Source: Posidonia oceanica (lineage: Eukaryota; Streptophyta; Magnoliopsida; Alismatales; Posidoniaceae). From it: a stretch of 64,000 bases of DNA. The number at the start of each line of letters is the position of its first letter. The first letter of the stretch is position 1. The stretch spans positions 101,043,501 through 101,107,500 of the forward strand of contig JAZBRS010000026.1 in the NCBI GenBank assembly GCA_037176725.1. Direction: 5' to 3'. Of the stretch, positions 11,430-22,511 are shown one piece after another. The translations under genes and the position numbers were made by a program. The notes under the pieces are model-generated. The model did no database searches. It was not told the DNA's origin and worked only from the letters and a program-made list of their open reading frames with translations.

Positions 11430-12210
11430 CTATCCTGTTTGATAACCATCCACCTCTTGTAATGGGTGCCGCTGCCTCATCCTCTCTGCTTTGACTACCT
11501 GATTCTTCCTTCTTTTTGTGTGGCATGGCAAAGACAGGCTTCTTTTGCACGGGCCCCCCAAGCTCAGGTGGTTTGATGGCTCTGGCTGGTTGCTCTGCCG
11601 GTACTCGGAAGATTGAAGATGGCGGAGTAGTAGTATTCTGAAATACCGAAGTATTTTGTGAGCCTGATGTGCTTTGAAGACCGGTAATTGGCCTGATGGT
11701 GGCCTAGCTACTCTGAAGATTGGGGACACCGACGGTGATTGTGGCTTGGGACCCCACAGTGATGACTTTCTCCATGGCGGGAGTTGTGCCTCTTCCTTAT
11801 CTCGAAGGGTAGCTATTTGAGGTTCAGGCATCTTTAATTTGCACAATATCCCCAGGCGATTAGCAGGAATGCTAACAACCGCTCCCTCGTACTTGAACTT
11901 CAATAGTTGATGAATAGGGGACGCCACGGCTCCAACACTTGCTAGCCATGATCTTCTGAGGATGAGAGGTTCCAGGACTTCTTCCTTCATGATGATCACT
12001 GTAGTGATGCTGGTCAAATAGCCTACTGTAATTTCCATTGGTATTGTCTCGAGAGCCAGTTTCTCACTTTGATTGAACCCAGTGCACATGAAAGGGGTTT
12101 TGTCTTGTCCGTCTTCATTGATCCCTAGGCTTTGTAGCGTAGATAAAGAAGTAAGGCTCTAGTATCAACTAGCATCCCTTGTAGCACATGGTCATTAATG
12201 TCTACTGTGA
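11430..12210 (-). pseudogene. Element A first retropepsin-like domain and P/S linker
   Basis: The minus strand encodes LPLIITVDINDHVLQGMLVDT followed by RALLLYL. This aligns with the start of a retropepsin (the expected text is DTG; here it is DTR). A frameshift near 12130 leads into SLGINEDGQDK, then IPMEITVGYLTS, VLEPLILRRSWLASV and SPIHQLLKFKYEGAVVSI. Those blocks correspond one for one to those of the protease at 10590-11150 (TISINNHLASGVLIETG, RALGVNEA, IILGRQWLHNL, SPQQQCLEFPHNGKIIKI). It therefore looks like a duplicated, strongly diverged protease domain. A proline/serine-rich linker follows. The Gly-to-Arg change in the active-site loop argues against activity in this copy; whether the parent was active cannot be told here. 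Confidence 0.72.
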
Positions 12211-12623
12211 TGATAAGCGGCAGTTCTTGCTTGTGCAGTGGTGGAAGCTCGGAATCTTGGAAGGCATTGTTTTCTTGCTCAAATTGCTTGGTGGCCTTTT
12301 GAACTAGAGTGAGAGAGTCTTCTTCCTCCGTGCTATCTTGCGGCTCATCTGCGGCCGTGAAGTTGAACTGGCTAAACAGATCTTTAATTGTTAGCCCTTC
12401 GCCTACCTCGCTATCCCAGTCATCATCTGAGATTATTTCTTCATCCATGGCTTGATTGCCCTAGTCTTCATCTGATAGCGCTTGGCTGTCCCAATTCTTT
12501 GTTATTAATGGGTTGGGGACATCGTCATCCTTGAACGCCATTATGTGATGATTAGGGAGGGGGTCATTGTAGATTTGCTGAGATGCCCCTGTTTGCTCCC
12601 TCTGTTTAGCTCTCTTTACCAGG
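12211..12623 (-). pseudogene. gag: Element A gag C-terminus, acidic spacer
   Basis: This is the direct continuation of the gag frame past LTR2: after the insertion point the minus strand reads LVKRAKQREQTGASQQIYND. It ends in an acidic stretch (MDEEIISDDDWDSEVGEGLT, EEEDSLTLVQKATKQFEQEN) leading into the first protease-like domain. There is one stop near 12460. The reading frame matches that of 16011-16140 when the LTR and one copy of ACGTC are ignored, which confirms that LTR2 is a later insertion. Confidence 0.8.
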
Positions 12624-12628
12624 ACGTC

Positions 12629-15600
12629 TGTAGCAATCCCGTGAGTTTCGCGATCGTCCGTGGACATTGCCAGAGCTCGCGTGCATCGATCGGAAATCAG
12701 GTTCACTATTAGCGGGTGATCCGAGGAGGAAACTCGACTCAAAACACCAAAAACAAAGGCGAAAAGCCAAAGGGAAAAAGAAAGAAAAGGGAAAAGGGAG
12801 TCGCCACCTAATCTATTAAGTCGGGAAACAAGGAAAACCAGAGAAATGCATGAAGAACATGCAAAAGCACACAAAAAGATACATTGCAATGCAAAAATGG
12901 ATGACTCGTGCCAAAGACGAGGGCAAAAGGGTCATTACAGGCCAGAGAAAGGGTAAGGACTCCTATTACGCACGGGGAAGGTGTTAGGCACCCTCGACAC
13001 GCCCGAGAAGTTGGTCTTTCTAGGCTAACTCACTCGCTTTGCTGGAAAATGCATGCTTTGAATGCCTAAATGCTTAGAATGCCATGTGTGGAAATTAAAC
13101 GAGCTGTCTATGCGCTCAGCAGCGCTACCAATGTTCCGAACCGAGCGGACCCCGGCCGTAAGCATCACTGCCCTAATGCAAATGCAGGCGATAAAACAAG
13201 ACTGCGGGGAAAACCAGGCAATGCAAAAATGACATACAAGGGATAAACCAAAGTGGGCGCGGAAAACAGTGCAAAGGCACGAAAAACAATGGAAAAGCGA
13301 GGTGCGAAACCAAAACAGGGGTCAGGTAGCATGCATGGGGGTTGCAATACACATAAGAAGCAATAAAACATGGAAAACGGTGAATGAAACCAAATCGGCA
13401 TTTTAAAATCAGGTTCAGCCAAACTGCAAGTGTTGGACGTTGGCAACTCAGGCGTCCAACGTTGGACGCTGGAATTGTTGGCGTCCAACACCTACTGAAG
13501 TCGAACAGCATGCAGGTTTTGAAAAAGGATGCATTCTAGCTATATGGATGCAATGCAGATGTAGAAATGCAATAGAACTGATGCATGACAATGCGAGGCA
13601 AGCAGGACAGCAAACCAGAAGCAAATTCAGAGCAAGGGGTAAGCTTAGATTAGCAATCAAAGCAAGTAGGGCATTGGACGCTCGTGGGCAGGGCGTTGGA
13701 CGCCTGTGGGCATGGCGTCCAACGTTAGATGCCAGAGAGGTAGGTGTCCAAAACAGGCTAGAGGGACAGCAAAGCAAACAGGCATACAGATGATAAACAA
13801 AATATGGAAGCATGCATAAGGTTACTGTAAGCAGGCATAGACTAAGCATGCAAGCATAGGATACAAAAGAAACCAAGAAACCCACCTTCTGCAACATGTG
13901 CCAGGCATGAAGCTCAACCAGAGCGTTGGACGCAAGCTGAACCAGCGTCCAATGTTGGACGCCAGAATCAGCAGCGTACAATGCACTGGGAGGCACAAAC
14001 ACAAAAAAACTTGCATAAAATTAGCATATGAACTAAGAAAGCTGAGGATCAGTTGCTAATGAAGACTAAGCAAGCATATGAACACAGGAATCATGTATAC
14101 ACGTAGATCAGAGCAACATGCAAACATTTGAAACCTATGCAAATGAGCAGAGACGTTAGACACTGGTGACAGTAGCGTCCAACGTTGGACGCTGAAGCCC
14201 CCAGCGTCCAACACCTGTAAGGTGCAAAACCCACCTGCTAAGGGGAAGCTCAGCTCCAAACCCCTCCTAACATGCATGCAAGCTACTGATGGCATGCCAG
14301 ATCAAGAAGAAGCATTCATAGCAAGCATACAATCCATGAGAAGCAAATAAGAAGAGAGCATGCATAGGAGTAAAGGATGAAGAAGCTAAGAAAAATAGCA
14401 TGCAACTCAAGAGGAGATTACGAAGCCTAAACATGGTTGCCATAGAGGCCAGGCATCACTAAGCATACATGGATCATGAATAGACTTCAAAAAGAGGCAA
14501 GGTGCAAGCATGGCAGCAAACATGAACTAGCAGGCATGTTGGATGCTGGATAAACCAGCGTCCAACGTTGGACGTGGCTTACTCAAGCGTCCAACGCAGG
14601 CAAACAGCAGAATAACTTAGAGCATGCAAAGATGATTCAAGACATGATCAAAACAAAAGGCAAACATGGCATAGCATCTGAAGACATGTAAGGAAGGTAT
14701 GCAGCATGGATTCACAAAAAAAAGCAATAGCAAAGCATGGCAGACCTCAAAGCAAAAGCAAGGCAAAGAAGGCACAACAGGGCGTTGGACGCTGGCTACT
14801 GCCGCGTCCAACGTTGGACGCACCAGCCTGGGCGTCCAACAAACTGAAGATCCACTTGGCCAAGAATGGCGGCCAAATCGATCCAAAACTCCGAAATAAC
14901 TTGCTAGTAAGCAAGTGTGATTGACAACAAGCATGGTGGTATGCTTGGTGCCAAGATTAGGCGGCTGGATTGGTCCACCCACCTCCTCCTCCTCGCGGCT
15001 GGAATGCCAAGGCGAGGAGGGGTGTGTGCTGTGCAAACAAGCATGGGAAGCATATAGAAACAATCAACCTATCATGCATGAGCTACAGGGAGGGATAACC
15101 AACCTGGCTACGGCTTGAAATGGCGTGTCACACTCCTTCACTGGCGCTATGGAAGTGGGCGACAGGGCAACTCCGGCGAGCTCGTGCGGCTTGCTGGGGG
15201 CATGGGAGAGGTCGGCGAAAGGTCGGGAGCGAAGGTGGATCTTTGCTCTTCGCACCGGAGTGGTCGAATTGCAGAGGGAAGGGCAGTGCTGGTCTGTGTT
15301 CTCTGGTGAAGAAGGCTATTTGGAGTTGGTTTTGTGTTGGGTTGCATGGGTTTGGGTGCGGATGGCAGCGGATGCAGAGGAGAATTACAGGCTTGGCAGG
15401 CTAGGGCAGGGGCTTCTAGGTGTGAGGAGGCCACGAGGGTTGGCAGGAGGGGTAGGTGGGCATGTCAGATAGCCGGCGAAGTCGCAGCAGTGGCTGACAG
15501 AGGCGGCCGAAGGCAGTGAGGGCCGAGAGAGCAGAAAACGGGCTGGGGAGGAAAACATGGGTAGTAAGTGGAGTAACTCGGCCTTGGAAGGTAGTGGATG

Positions 15601-16005
15601 GCCTAGAGTGCATGAGGGGATGGGTAGTAAGTGCGGAAGGGTGGCGGAGTGGACGGGAGGTGAGCCGAAGGTGGCGCAACAGCCGCTGTTGCAACCGGGT
15701 CGTTGGACGCTAGAGCAGAAGGCGTCCAACGTTGGACGCTAGCACAGGACACGTCCAACGTTGGACGCTGCCTATTCTAGCATACAACACACCCAGGAGG
15801 CAAAAGGCTGTAATGGGCTTGGGCTTGGGCTTGGGCTTGGAAAGGGTTAAAAAGGTGTAAAAAGGCTTGGGTTGGGCTTAGGTAAGGTTTTAGGTGGAAA
15901 TGGGTTAGGAATAGGTTAGGTTTGAAAAAGAGTGCCATTCCAGAGTCCAAACGAGCCTACAGGAGAAATCACCAACTTCCAGCCTGTCAAAATGGGGTGT
16001 CTACA
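12629..16005 (-). mobile_element. LTR2: solo LTR in element A gag, TSD ACGTC
   Basis: In minus-strand sense it starts TGTAGACACCCC (16005) and ends GATTGCTACA (12629). It is flanked by ACGTC at 12624-12628 and 16006-16010. It carries repeated palindromic modules built on GCGTCCAACGTTGGACGC, a GC-rich 0.7-kb segment (14950-15700), the shared LTR motif near 12965-13000, and the primer-site-like motif GGAGTCGCCA at 12798-12807. No internal region is present, so it is a clean solo LTR. It is the same family as LTR E (39584-42876). Confidence 0.95.
13432..15765 (-). repeat. Palindromic GTTGGACGC hairpin modules in LTR2
   Basis: About seven or eight modules are spread through the LTR (near 13432, 13676, 13925, 14155, 14548, 14783 and 15700). 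A complete module has two back-to-back hairpins: GTTGGACGC, 10-12 base loop, GCGTCCAAC, immediately GTTGGACGC, loop, GCGTCCAAC. The middle junction is a perfect 18-bp palindrome. Examples with all four arms: 13432-13489 (one arm base changed) and 14784-14840 (perfect). Loops differ from module to module while the arms are kept. Confidence 0.9.
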
Positions 16006-16010
16006 ACGTC

Positions 16011-17894
16011 CCATTCGAATACGTCTGCCTCTACCATGTCATAGACTGCATCTCTGAAGGTCCAGTAGTCATCTATGTTGTGACCATGTCTTCTATAGAA
16101 TGGACAGTACTTGTTCTAGTCACAGTTCAGGGTTTTTGGCTTGGTTGGCGGGAGTTCAATTGCTTTTGCGCTTTCTAACTCTATGAACATATCCACCAGG
16201 GTGATTGGTAGAGGAGGGTATTGGTCCCTCTTTCCCCCTCTGGGTGGCAGTAGCTGTGGAGGGGGGACATTATGATAATTGCCCTTATTCCCATTATTGT
16301 TGCGGGGATTACCATTGTTGGCTTGATTGCTCTGATTGCCCCTATTCCATTGGGTTTGGGGAGTATTCCACATAGGGCGGATTCACTGCTACTGAGGGGG
16401 ATTGCTCCATGCTTGTTGTTGAGGAGGGTGGCTCCATGATTACTGTTGAGGAGGGTGGCTCTATGCTGGCTGTTGAGAAGTTACTATGGCTCTTTGCTCT
16501 GGTGGTTTAAGCGCAATATTAATCCTATTCACAGCTCCAGTTATGCCTTCCACTACTTGTGTCTTTTTGCTTCTCTTAGGTTCCTCCATTAATTCATGTA
16601 GATTTTCTTTGACGGAGGCAGCCACTTCATATAGAGCCGTTACATTGGGACAGTATGCATTCACTAGTCCCTTCTTCATTGGTCCGGTTGTGTTTGCGAT
16701 GAGGGTCTAAACCACTTGCCTTTCAGGATTGGTCAAGCCTGATCTGGCCGCCATTTCATGCCACCTGTTGGTGAATCTTACCCAGCTTTTGCCTTGCTTC
16801 ATGATCTCTTTGCTTAGATCATGGAAGGTCGGCTTCGGATCGATTTTATGCTAGTATTTGGTCAGGAAGCTTTCTCTGATCTTGTCAAAGCTGCTGAGAT
16901 CTTCGTTGGAGAGGGTGAGGAACCAGTCCATGGGTTCACCCTCTAGTGAGTAGAAGAAAAGGTGTATAAGGAGCCCCAAATCATAAAAATAAGGAGTCGA
17001 CTCCATTTGGAACTGCGAAAGATGGCTGAGCGGGTTTGTGGTTCCATCGAACTTAGGAGTCTTCGGGTATTTGAAGCCTGGGGCAAGTCTGAAAGGGAGA
17101 AACAGGCTCATATCGAAGTTTGCCAGAGCTTGAGTGTGTACCCATAATGCACTGAGCATCTTTCTCATCTCATCTAAGTTTGTCATCCCGGCTGATGGGG
17201 TCAGGATGTGTGAACTGAATGCTTGATGGTTAAGCTACTGATGAGGATAGCCGTTGCAGAAGTATTGAGGTGCGACCGGCTCGTGATGCTGGGGAAGTGC
17301 CTGGTGGTGGTGATATTCCGACAGGGGCTGATTGCCAATTGTCGGTGCTTGGAGAAGTGGTTCTTGGTGCCCGTAAGGTGGACCGACTCTTTCTCTGTAT
17401 TCGCCATGTGGCATTTGGTAGTGTTCCTGGATCAAGGGGTTTGCCCTTGTCTTGTAAACTCCGTTGAGCATTGAACCTTGCCCTTGGTGATTTGTGTCCG
17501 ATGGTGGGTTGCCATACTGTTCCTGGTATATTTCCTCAGACGTATGGTCCGCAACAGGCCTTCGTTGCCTTTCACTAGGGGGTGGCTCTTGGAGATTATT
17601 GTTTCGACACGGCCCCATTGGGGTTGGTGCCTCATCATTTAAGAACTGGTACATGGCTTTGTACTGGATCGAGTATGGATCCAAGGCTTCTCCGGTGGTT
17701 GGATGGTAGATGGTGATGGTAGGCTCTTCTCCCGATTCACTGGTCGAGTCTGACCTTTCTCTTTCTGAGTGTTCAGCTTCAAGGATTTGATTCATCATTC
17801 TAATAGCTTCGAAGATGATATCTGATTTAGAGGTGTAAGATGCTGGAATGCAGGCATCTAACGTTGAATGCAAGAATTCTGTCGTCCAACACAC
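16011..17894 (-). pseudogene. gag: Element A gag (broken by stops)
   Basis: Gag forms the virus-like particle and binds RNA. On the minus strand one frame runs through the whole region. It has an N-terminal acidic part (SERERSDSTSESGEEPT), a Q/H/P-rich middle (SEYHHHQALPQHHEPVAPQ), and a gag core with PKTPKFDGTTNPLSHLSQF and GEPMDWFLTLSNEDLSSFD. An N/Q-rich stretch follows (NRGNQSNQANNGNPRNNNG), then a degenerate finger CPFYRRHGHNIDDYW in which the second ligand His and the last Cys are both Tyr. At least six in-frame stops occur, mostly TAG where Gln is expected. LTR2 splits the gene at 16006-16010, and the frame resumes at 12623. An upstream start is uncertain; 17894 is the left-open limit of the frame rather than a proven start. 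Confidence 0.88.
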
Positions 17895-19356
17895 TTAGTA
17901 GTATTTTTCAACTCCCTTGGTTTCTTTTCCCCTTTTCCTTTTCCTTTTTCTTCTCTCTCTTTTTTTTGCTTTTTTTTGCTCTTTTTTTTTTTTGCTTTTT
18001 TTAGTTGCTTTTTTTTTGCTCTTTTATATGAAGGGAGGGTTACAAGTAATTACACTTGGAAATAAATTACAGAAATTTTGTAACCTAATACAAGTTTCTA
18101 AGAAAAAGAAATAAAATTTAAAACTCCAATGTTCTATTTATAGTTTTTGTTCAATCAAATACCCTGCAATCATCCACAGATCAGAGTCAGAAAACTAACA
18201 GACAGCCAAACAATGCGTTAAATGCGTGATCCTCTACGTCTAACGTTAAATGCAGAGATTTAAGCGTTTAACACCCTGTTACAGAGAACTGCACAGAAAC
18301 ACTTTTAGACAGCGATTAATGTTTTGATTTTTTGAATTTTCACTTTGTCATTAGTGTTTTAAACCTGCATAGCTCTCAAGGTGCCTTAAAGCTTGGGTTT
18401 GGCCTCTTTTTTTTTTCAGGGATGACTATGGATCCTCACAAAATGGGTAAAAGATTTTCTTCTTTTTTTTTCTTTTCTTTTTTGTTTTGGTACTACCCCT
18501 ATCTGAACTTTTGAGAATCTTTGAAGAGCTTGAACACACTTAGGTCCCTACCCGGTAGAGGTAGAGCCCAGCGTACTCAGGATTGATCGGGTCTCTCGCG
18601 TATCAAGCACAAATGATCACCACCAACCAACGAAGGGGGAGGGAGAATGCAAATCGACACTTGAGGTTCTAATTTACTTTCACAAGAGCCAAGGGTGGAA
18701 AAAAGGGACCCTTGTGAAAGAAAATGACAACACAAACACTTCTTTTAGGCCCTTTGCAACAGAGGTGCTTAGGACCTAAATGGTTATTTGCGTAACTCAA
18801 GAGAAGATACAAACAAATTAGTTCCTGAATAGGGCCACGCAAGACAGAGAAAACTCGAAAAAAAAAAATTTGATTTTTGAAAAGCACTTGAGAATTAAAG
18901 TTCCGGTCCCTACGGCAAAGCCGATCACCTCACACCTTAATTATTAGGCCAGTTAGAAGCAAAGAAAACAAGAAGCTTACTAAACAAAAAGAGTTCCTGT
19001 TCAGTGTTGTTAGACACAGATACTAGCGCGTTTAATGTTAAACGCTAGGAACCACGCATATAACACACTGACAGTGAATTTTTTTTTCAGAAAAACAGTA
19101 TCTTTTTATGAACCACCTCCACTCTCGAGAATCGCAGAGAAAATGAAGGTCGTTTCAAGTATTTTTGAATGAAAAAGAAAACAAGACAAGAGTCGTAGTG
19201 CCTCAAAACGCTATGAGGAATTTCACCGCTACCTTAAAAACTTACCAAAAAAAAACAACTAAAATAATAAGAAAAAGAACAAGGAAGAAGAAGAAGAAGA
19301 AGAAGAAGTAGAAGAAGAGATCAGAGTCTCATCTTTGCATGAAGGCACTTTTAGCC
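17895..19356 (-). other. Element A leader between primer site and gag
   Basis: No coding region is visible. It contains pyrimidine runs (17920-18020), a hairpin near 19025-19046 (AGCGTTTAA, TG, TTAAACGCT), a variant hairpin set near 18215-18275 with GTTAAATGC and GCGTTTAAC arms, and a GAA microsatellite at about 19283-19318. Leaders of this length are normal for Tat elements. Small stems in the leader of retroelements can serve packaging or dimerisation, but nothing here proves that. Confidence 0.6.
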
Positions 19357-19374
19357 GTCCCACCGTGATCGCCA
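19357..19374 (-). other. Element A primer-binding site
   Basis: On the minus strand TGGCGATCACGGTGGGAC lies three bases after the 5' LTR end. It would pair with a tRNA 3' end finishing in CCA. It differs from the site of elements B and C and resembles the TGGCGCCCACCGTGGGGC type I recall from RIRE2-like Tat elements. I do not assign the tRNA. Confidence 0.75.
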
Positions 19375-19377
19375 GAC

Positions 19378-21012
19378 TGTGGATATGGGGTTTTGGAGGG
19401 AGAAGATGCTTTTTCATTTATTTAGCCTTCTCAGTGTCCCCTTTTGCTTTATCCAACTTCGCCACTCCACGTGTGAGGAAGTTCGTGTGACCGCCACTCT
19501 AGGTTCACTTTCGCCGGCCCTCAAGACACCTTGGGAGATGTGATATGTGTTGCGGGTTTAGCTACCTTGGGACAACGCCAGCGTTGCCTAAGGGTGCCCG
19601 TGCTTTGGTGAGTTTCTTCTTCTTCTTCTTCTTCTTCCTTGCAAAACAGAATGATATGAAAGATATGGGTTAATTTGGTGTAGTAAGTAACCCTAAAATA
19701 AAACTAAAAACCAACATAAATTAATCAGAGAAATACTTACCCGAGGGGTTTTTATCCCCCCCCCCCCGGTTGTAACTAAATATGGGTGTGCCTAGCTACA
19801 ACAATACATAAAATAACATGTGATATGAAAATATGTGAAGCAAAATATAACACGAAATAAAACCCCTTTGGGCATGATGGACTGCCTAGAACATGAAGGA
19901 TCGACATGACGTAATCAACGACGAGAATCTCTGACTTTTAGGCTCTTACTCTCTTTCTTTCTTTCTCTATTTTCTTAAGAATTCTTTTTTTCCTCAAAAA
20001 TCCTTTTTCCCGTCCTCCTTTTTTTCTCTCAAAAATCACGTCTCCTTCTAAGGTTGAAGGTACCCCTGCTTTTATAGAGGCAGGGGAAGAACAAAATGTG
20101 CCAATGGGGAGCCAACTCAGCAATGTTTCCAAAACAGAAACGTTGGATGCGTGATATGACGCGGCCAACGTTATACGCAGGGAAACCAGCGTCTAACGGC
20201 CTCCCGAGCTACAGTTGTTGTGGATCAAGAATATTCTCCCATAAGTGTTGATTAACTGTGATTAAGCCACTCTTAATTGACATTAAAAGGCTTTGACCGG
20301 TCAAGGGTTCCAAATTTGGTAAAAGAATCAGGATAAAATTTGGGCCAAATAAGGAAAGTTGATACAGCAAATTGCCGCCGTAAGACGGATGGAAACATGC
20401 GTCCTACGTTGGACGACTAGAATCCCACGCATAACGACCCTCTGAGGTACAACTATGGATTTGAAAGAATAATTAGCAATTAATGGTGGATTAGTGCTAA
20501 TTAAACAAAGATTTGTTAATCAATTGGTCAACGGACCTCCAAAAGGAGTAACAAATAGGCCCTCAAATTCGGCTAAATAAGGAAAGTTGTAGTCAACACT
20601 GGGTTTCAACGTTAAACCTAGGGATTGATGTTAAACGCAGGGATACCCACGTCTAACACACCCAGGCAGTCCACCTTCCAAATTTGGCCAAGAAATTAAG
20701 GGGGCTCATATTGCTGTCATTGAAGTACAAATAAAGGATCTCTTAAAGGCACGAAGACAATGTGGTGACCTGGGGACCAAATTGGACCTAAGAACTAGGC
20801 TGATTGGGCAACAGTTCGCAGAGTTGTTATACAAGTTCTATGCTGCGTCCAACATTGGACGCAGCAAGGCACTCTTCTAACACCCACGATAAGCATTTGG
20901 CTCGAATGAGAGAGCTTAGATCGAGAAAAGGAGCTCTAGAGGTTAACTGAGCACGAAATGATGCAAAGGGGTTTCACTACAATGAGGGGAGTGCCAAAAC
21001 GGGGTATCTACA
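19378..21012 (-). mobile_element. Element A 5' LTR (1.6 kb)
   Basis: In sense (minus) it starts TGTAGATACCCCGTTTTGG at 21012 and ends CATATCCACA at 19378. The primer-binding site follows directly, and the inner side continues into A's leader and gag. On the outer side the sequence passes straight into the gag of element B (21013), so A inserted into B. The matching 3' LTR would be to the left of the window. It carries diverged hairpins of the TTAAACGC/GCGTCTAAC and TGCGTCCAA/TTGGACGCA kind (near 20140, 20400, 20610 and 20842), a TATA box, a TTC microsatellite (about 19611-19636) and a run of 13 C near 19756. Confidence 0.88.
20068..20077 (-). promoter_or_regulatory. Element A TATA box inside a hairpin loop
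   Basis: The minus strand reads CTATAAAAGC. It is flanked by a 7-bp inverted repeat, CCCCTGC at 20063-20069 and GCAGGGG at 20080-20086. Position within the LTR (about 0.9 kb from its start) and the match to the plant TATA consensus make it the likely core promoter. Confidence 0.65.
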
Positions 21013-22511
21013 GCTGTATGCTAAGTAGAGCCCTAGTAGATGGCTGTGCGCCTCGAATAACGATCTCGATAGATTCCTCGTCAGAGGGCCTATCACGAAC
21101 CTGCGAGGCGAGGGCATGCTAACGGCCAATGTACTCCCCGAACGGCTCGTTGGGCTTCTGCTTGGTGGCGACCAGGTCCTTGCGCTTAGGGACCAGGTCT
21201 AGATTGAAGGAGTACTACATCAGGAACACCTGACTGAGGTCGTTCCACGTCTTAATGGTGGCCATATCAAGGGATGTGAACCACTTGAGGGCTGGGCCAG
21301 TCAGACACTTTTGGAACAAGCGGATCAGCAACCTCCCGTCAGCCTGAAGCTGAGCAAGATCTCCACAGTACACCTTTAGATGGGAAATAAGGCAGCCCCT
21401 ACCATTGTACTTATCAAAATCTGGGATACGAAATTTTGGTGGGAGCACCGCCTCTGGAAAGTAATAAAGGTCCCGAAATTGGTAGGACTGGTGATCAACG
21501 CCTTGCACTAGACGTAGTGCCTTTTCCAGAACGCCCACCCTATTGTCAAGGGGATCTGGATTTGCTGCCGAAGGTGACGGGGCAGCTAGGGCGGGGATCA
21601 CATATGCTGACTGGGTCGCACCAAGATGCTCCTTTGGATCGACCATCATGTCGCTTGGTGATGCGACGTGATGGCTAGCGTATCCGTGTGTGGGTGCAAT
21701 GTATTATGGTATGCATGTTGGGGTAGGAACCTGCTGATGCATGGGGTAGGGGTAGGTAGAGTGCTGTGCAATGGGTGGTGCAGAGTGCTGGAGCAACAGC
21801 TGCTGCACAGGCACGGTGCCAAGCAGCGGGCCTATGGGGTACTATGCTCCAACCAACCCGAGGGGCTGGCCACCAGGTGGCGGAGTAACATTTTGTGCGG
21901 TGAATGGTGTAAATGCAGGAGGCGGAAGCTGCGCCCCCATCACCAGAGTAGTGAGTAGCTAGGGCGATGGTCTAGGCAGAGGTGTAGTGGGAAAAGCCTG
22001 GAATGTAGGAGCAGGTTGCAGCGGAACTTCAGGAGCAATGGGAACCATAGGAGGGCGAGCAGATAGAGCCATACCTTGGAATGCCTGGGCAAGCTCCATC
22101 AGATGCTGATACTACACGTTAGAAGGCCTGTTAGTGGGAATGCTAAAGTGCAGTATCGGTGAGGGACCAGATCCAAGAGGTAAGGACACAGACTGTCCAA
22201 CAGGCAGGGATCCTACAGTAGAGGTCGCCACAGCATAATAGGTGTCGTAAATGACAGCCCTGGGAAAGAGGATTCAAGGGTGCAGTCTCCAGAACACGAG
22301 TGGTAGTCATCAAGATGGACTTGGTGACAGGATCTGGAGGGGCGTAGGTGTGCCAATGCCCCGCAGAATGCGGGGGTGTCCCAGGCACTAGAGGGTGGAA
22401 TCCTGGTGTCATAAGGGGCACAGAGGGGGTCAAAGCGAGAGTTGGAGGGACCGAAGTGGAAGTCCCCTCTGAGGCAGCAGAAAGCTGAGGCTCACCAGCG
22501 AACTAGGCCAT
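21013..22511 (-). pseudogene. gag: Element B gag (truncated by insertion of element A)
   Basis: The start ATG is at 22509-22511, at the same place as in elements C and D (MAQFA). The third codon is TAG here but CAG in C and D. The frame has a hydrophobic/proline-rich N-terminal region, then the gag core: PPKFRIPDFDKYNGRGCLIS, HLKVYCGDLAQLQADGRLLI, RLFQKCLTGPALKWFTSLDM. It continues YSFNLDLVPKRKDLVATKQK to the point where A's LTR interrupts it. Other lesions are a frameshift or stops near 22140 and TAG codons near 21110 and 21218. Gag is the particle protein; here it is inactive. It is closely related to the gags of C (28970) and D (38573). Confidence 0.9.

Noticed and set aside
19283..19318. 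GAA microsatellite, the TTC run near 19611, the C run near 19756 and the ATGCT run near 24700.
   Set aside because: Ordinary simple repeats; noted in the element entries but not worth separate findings.
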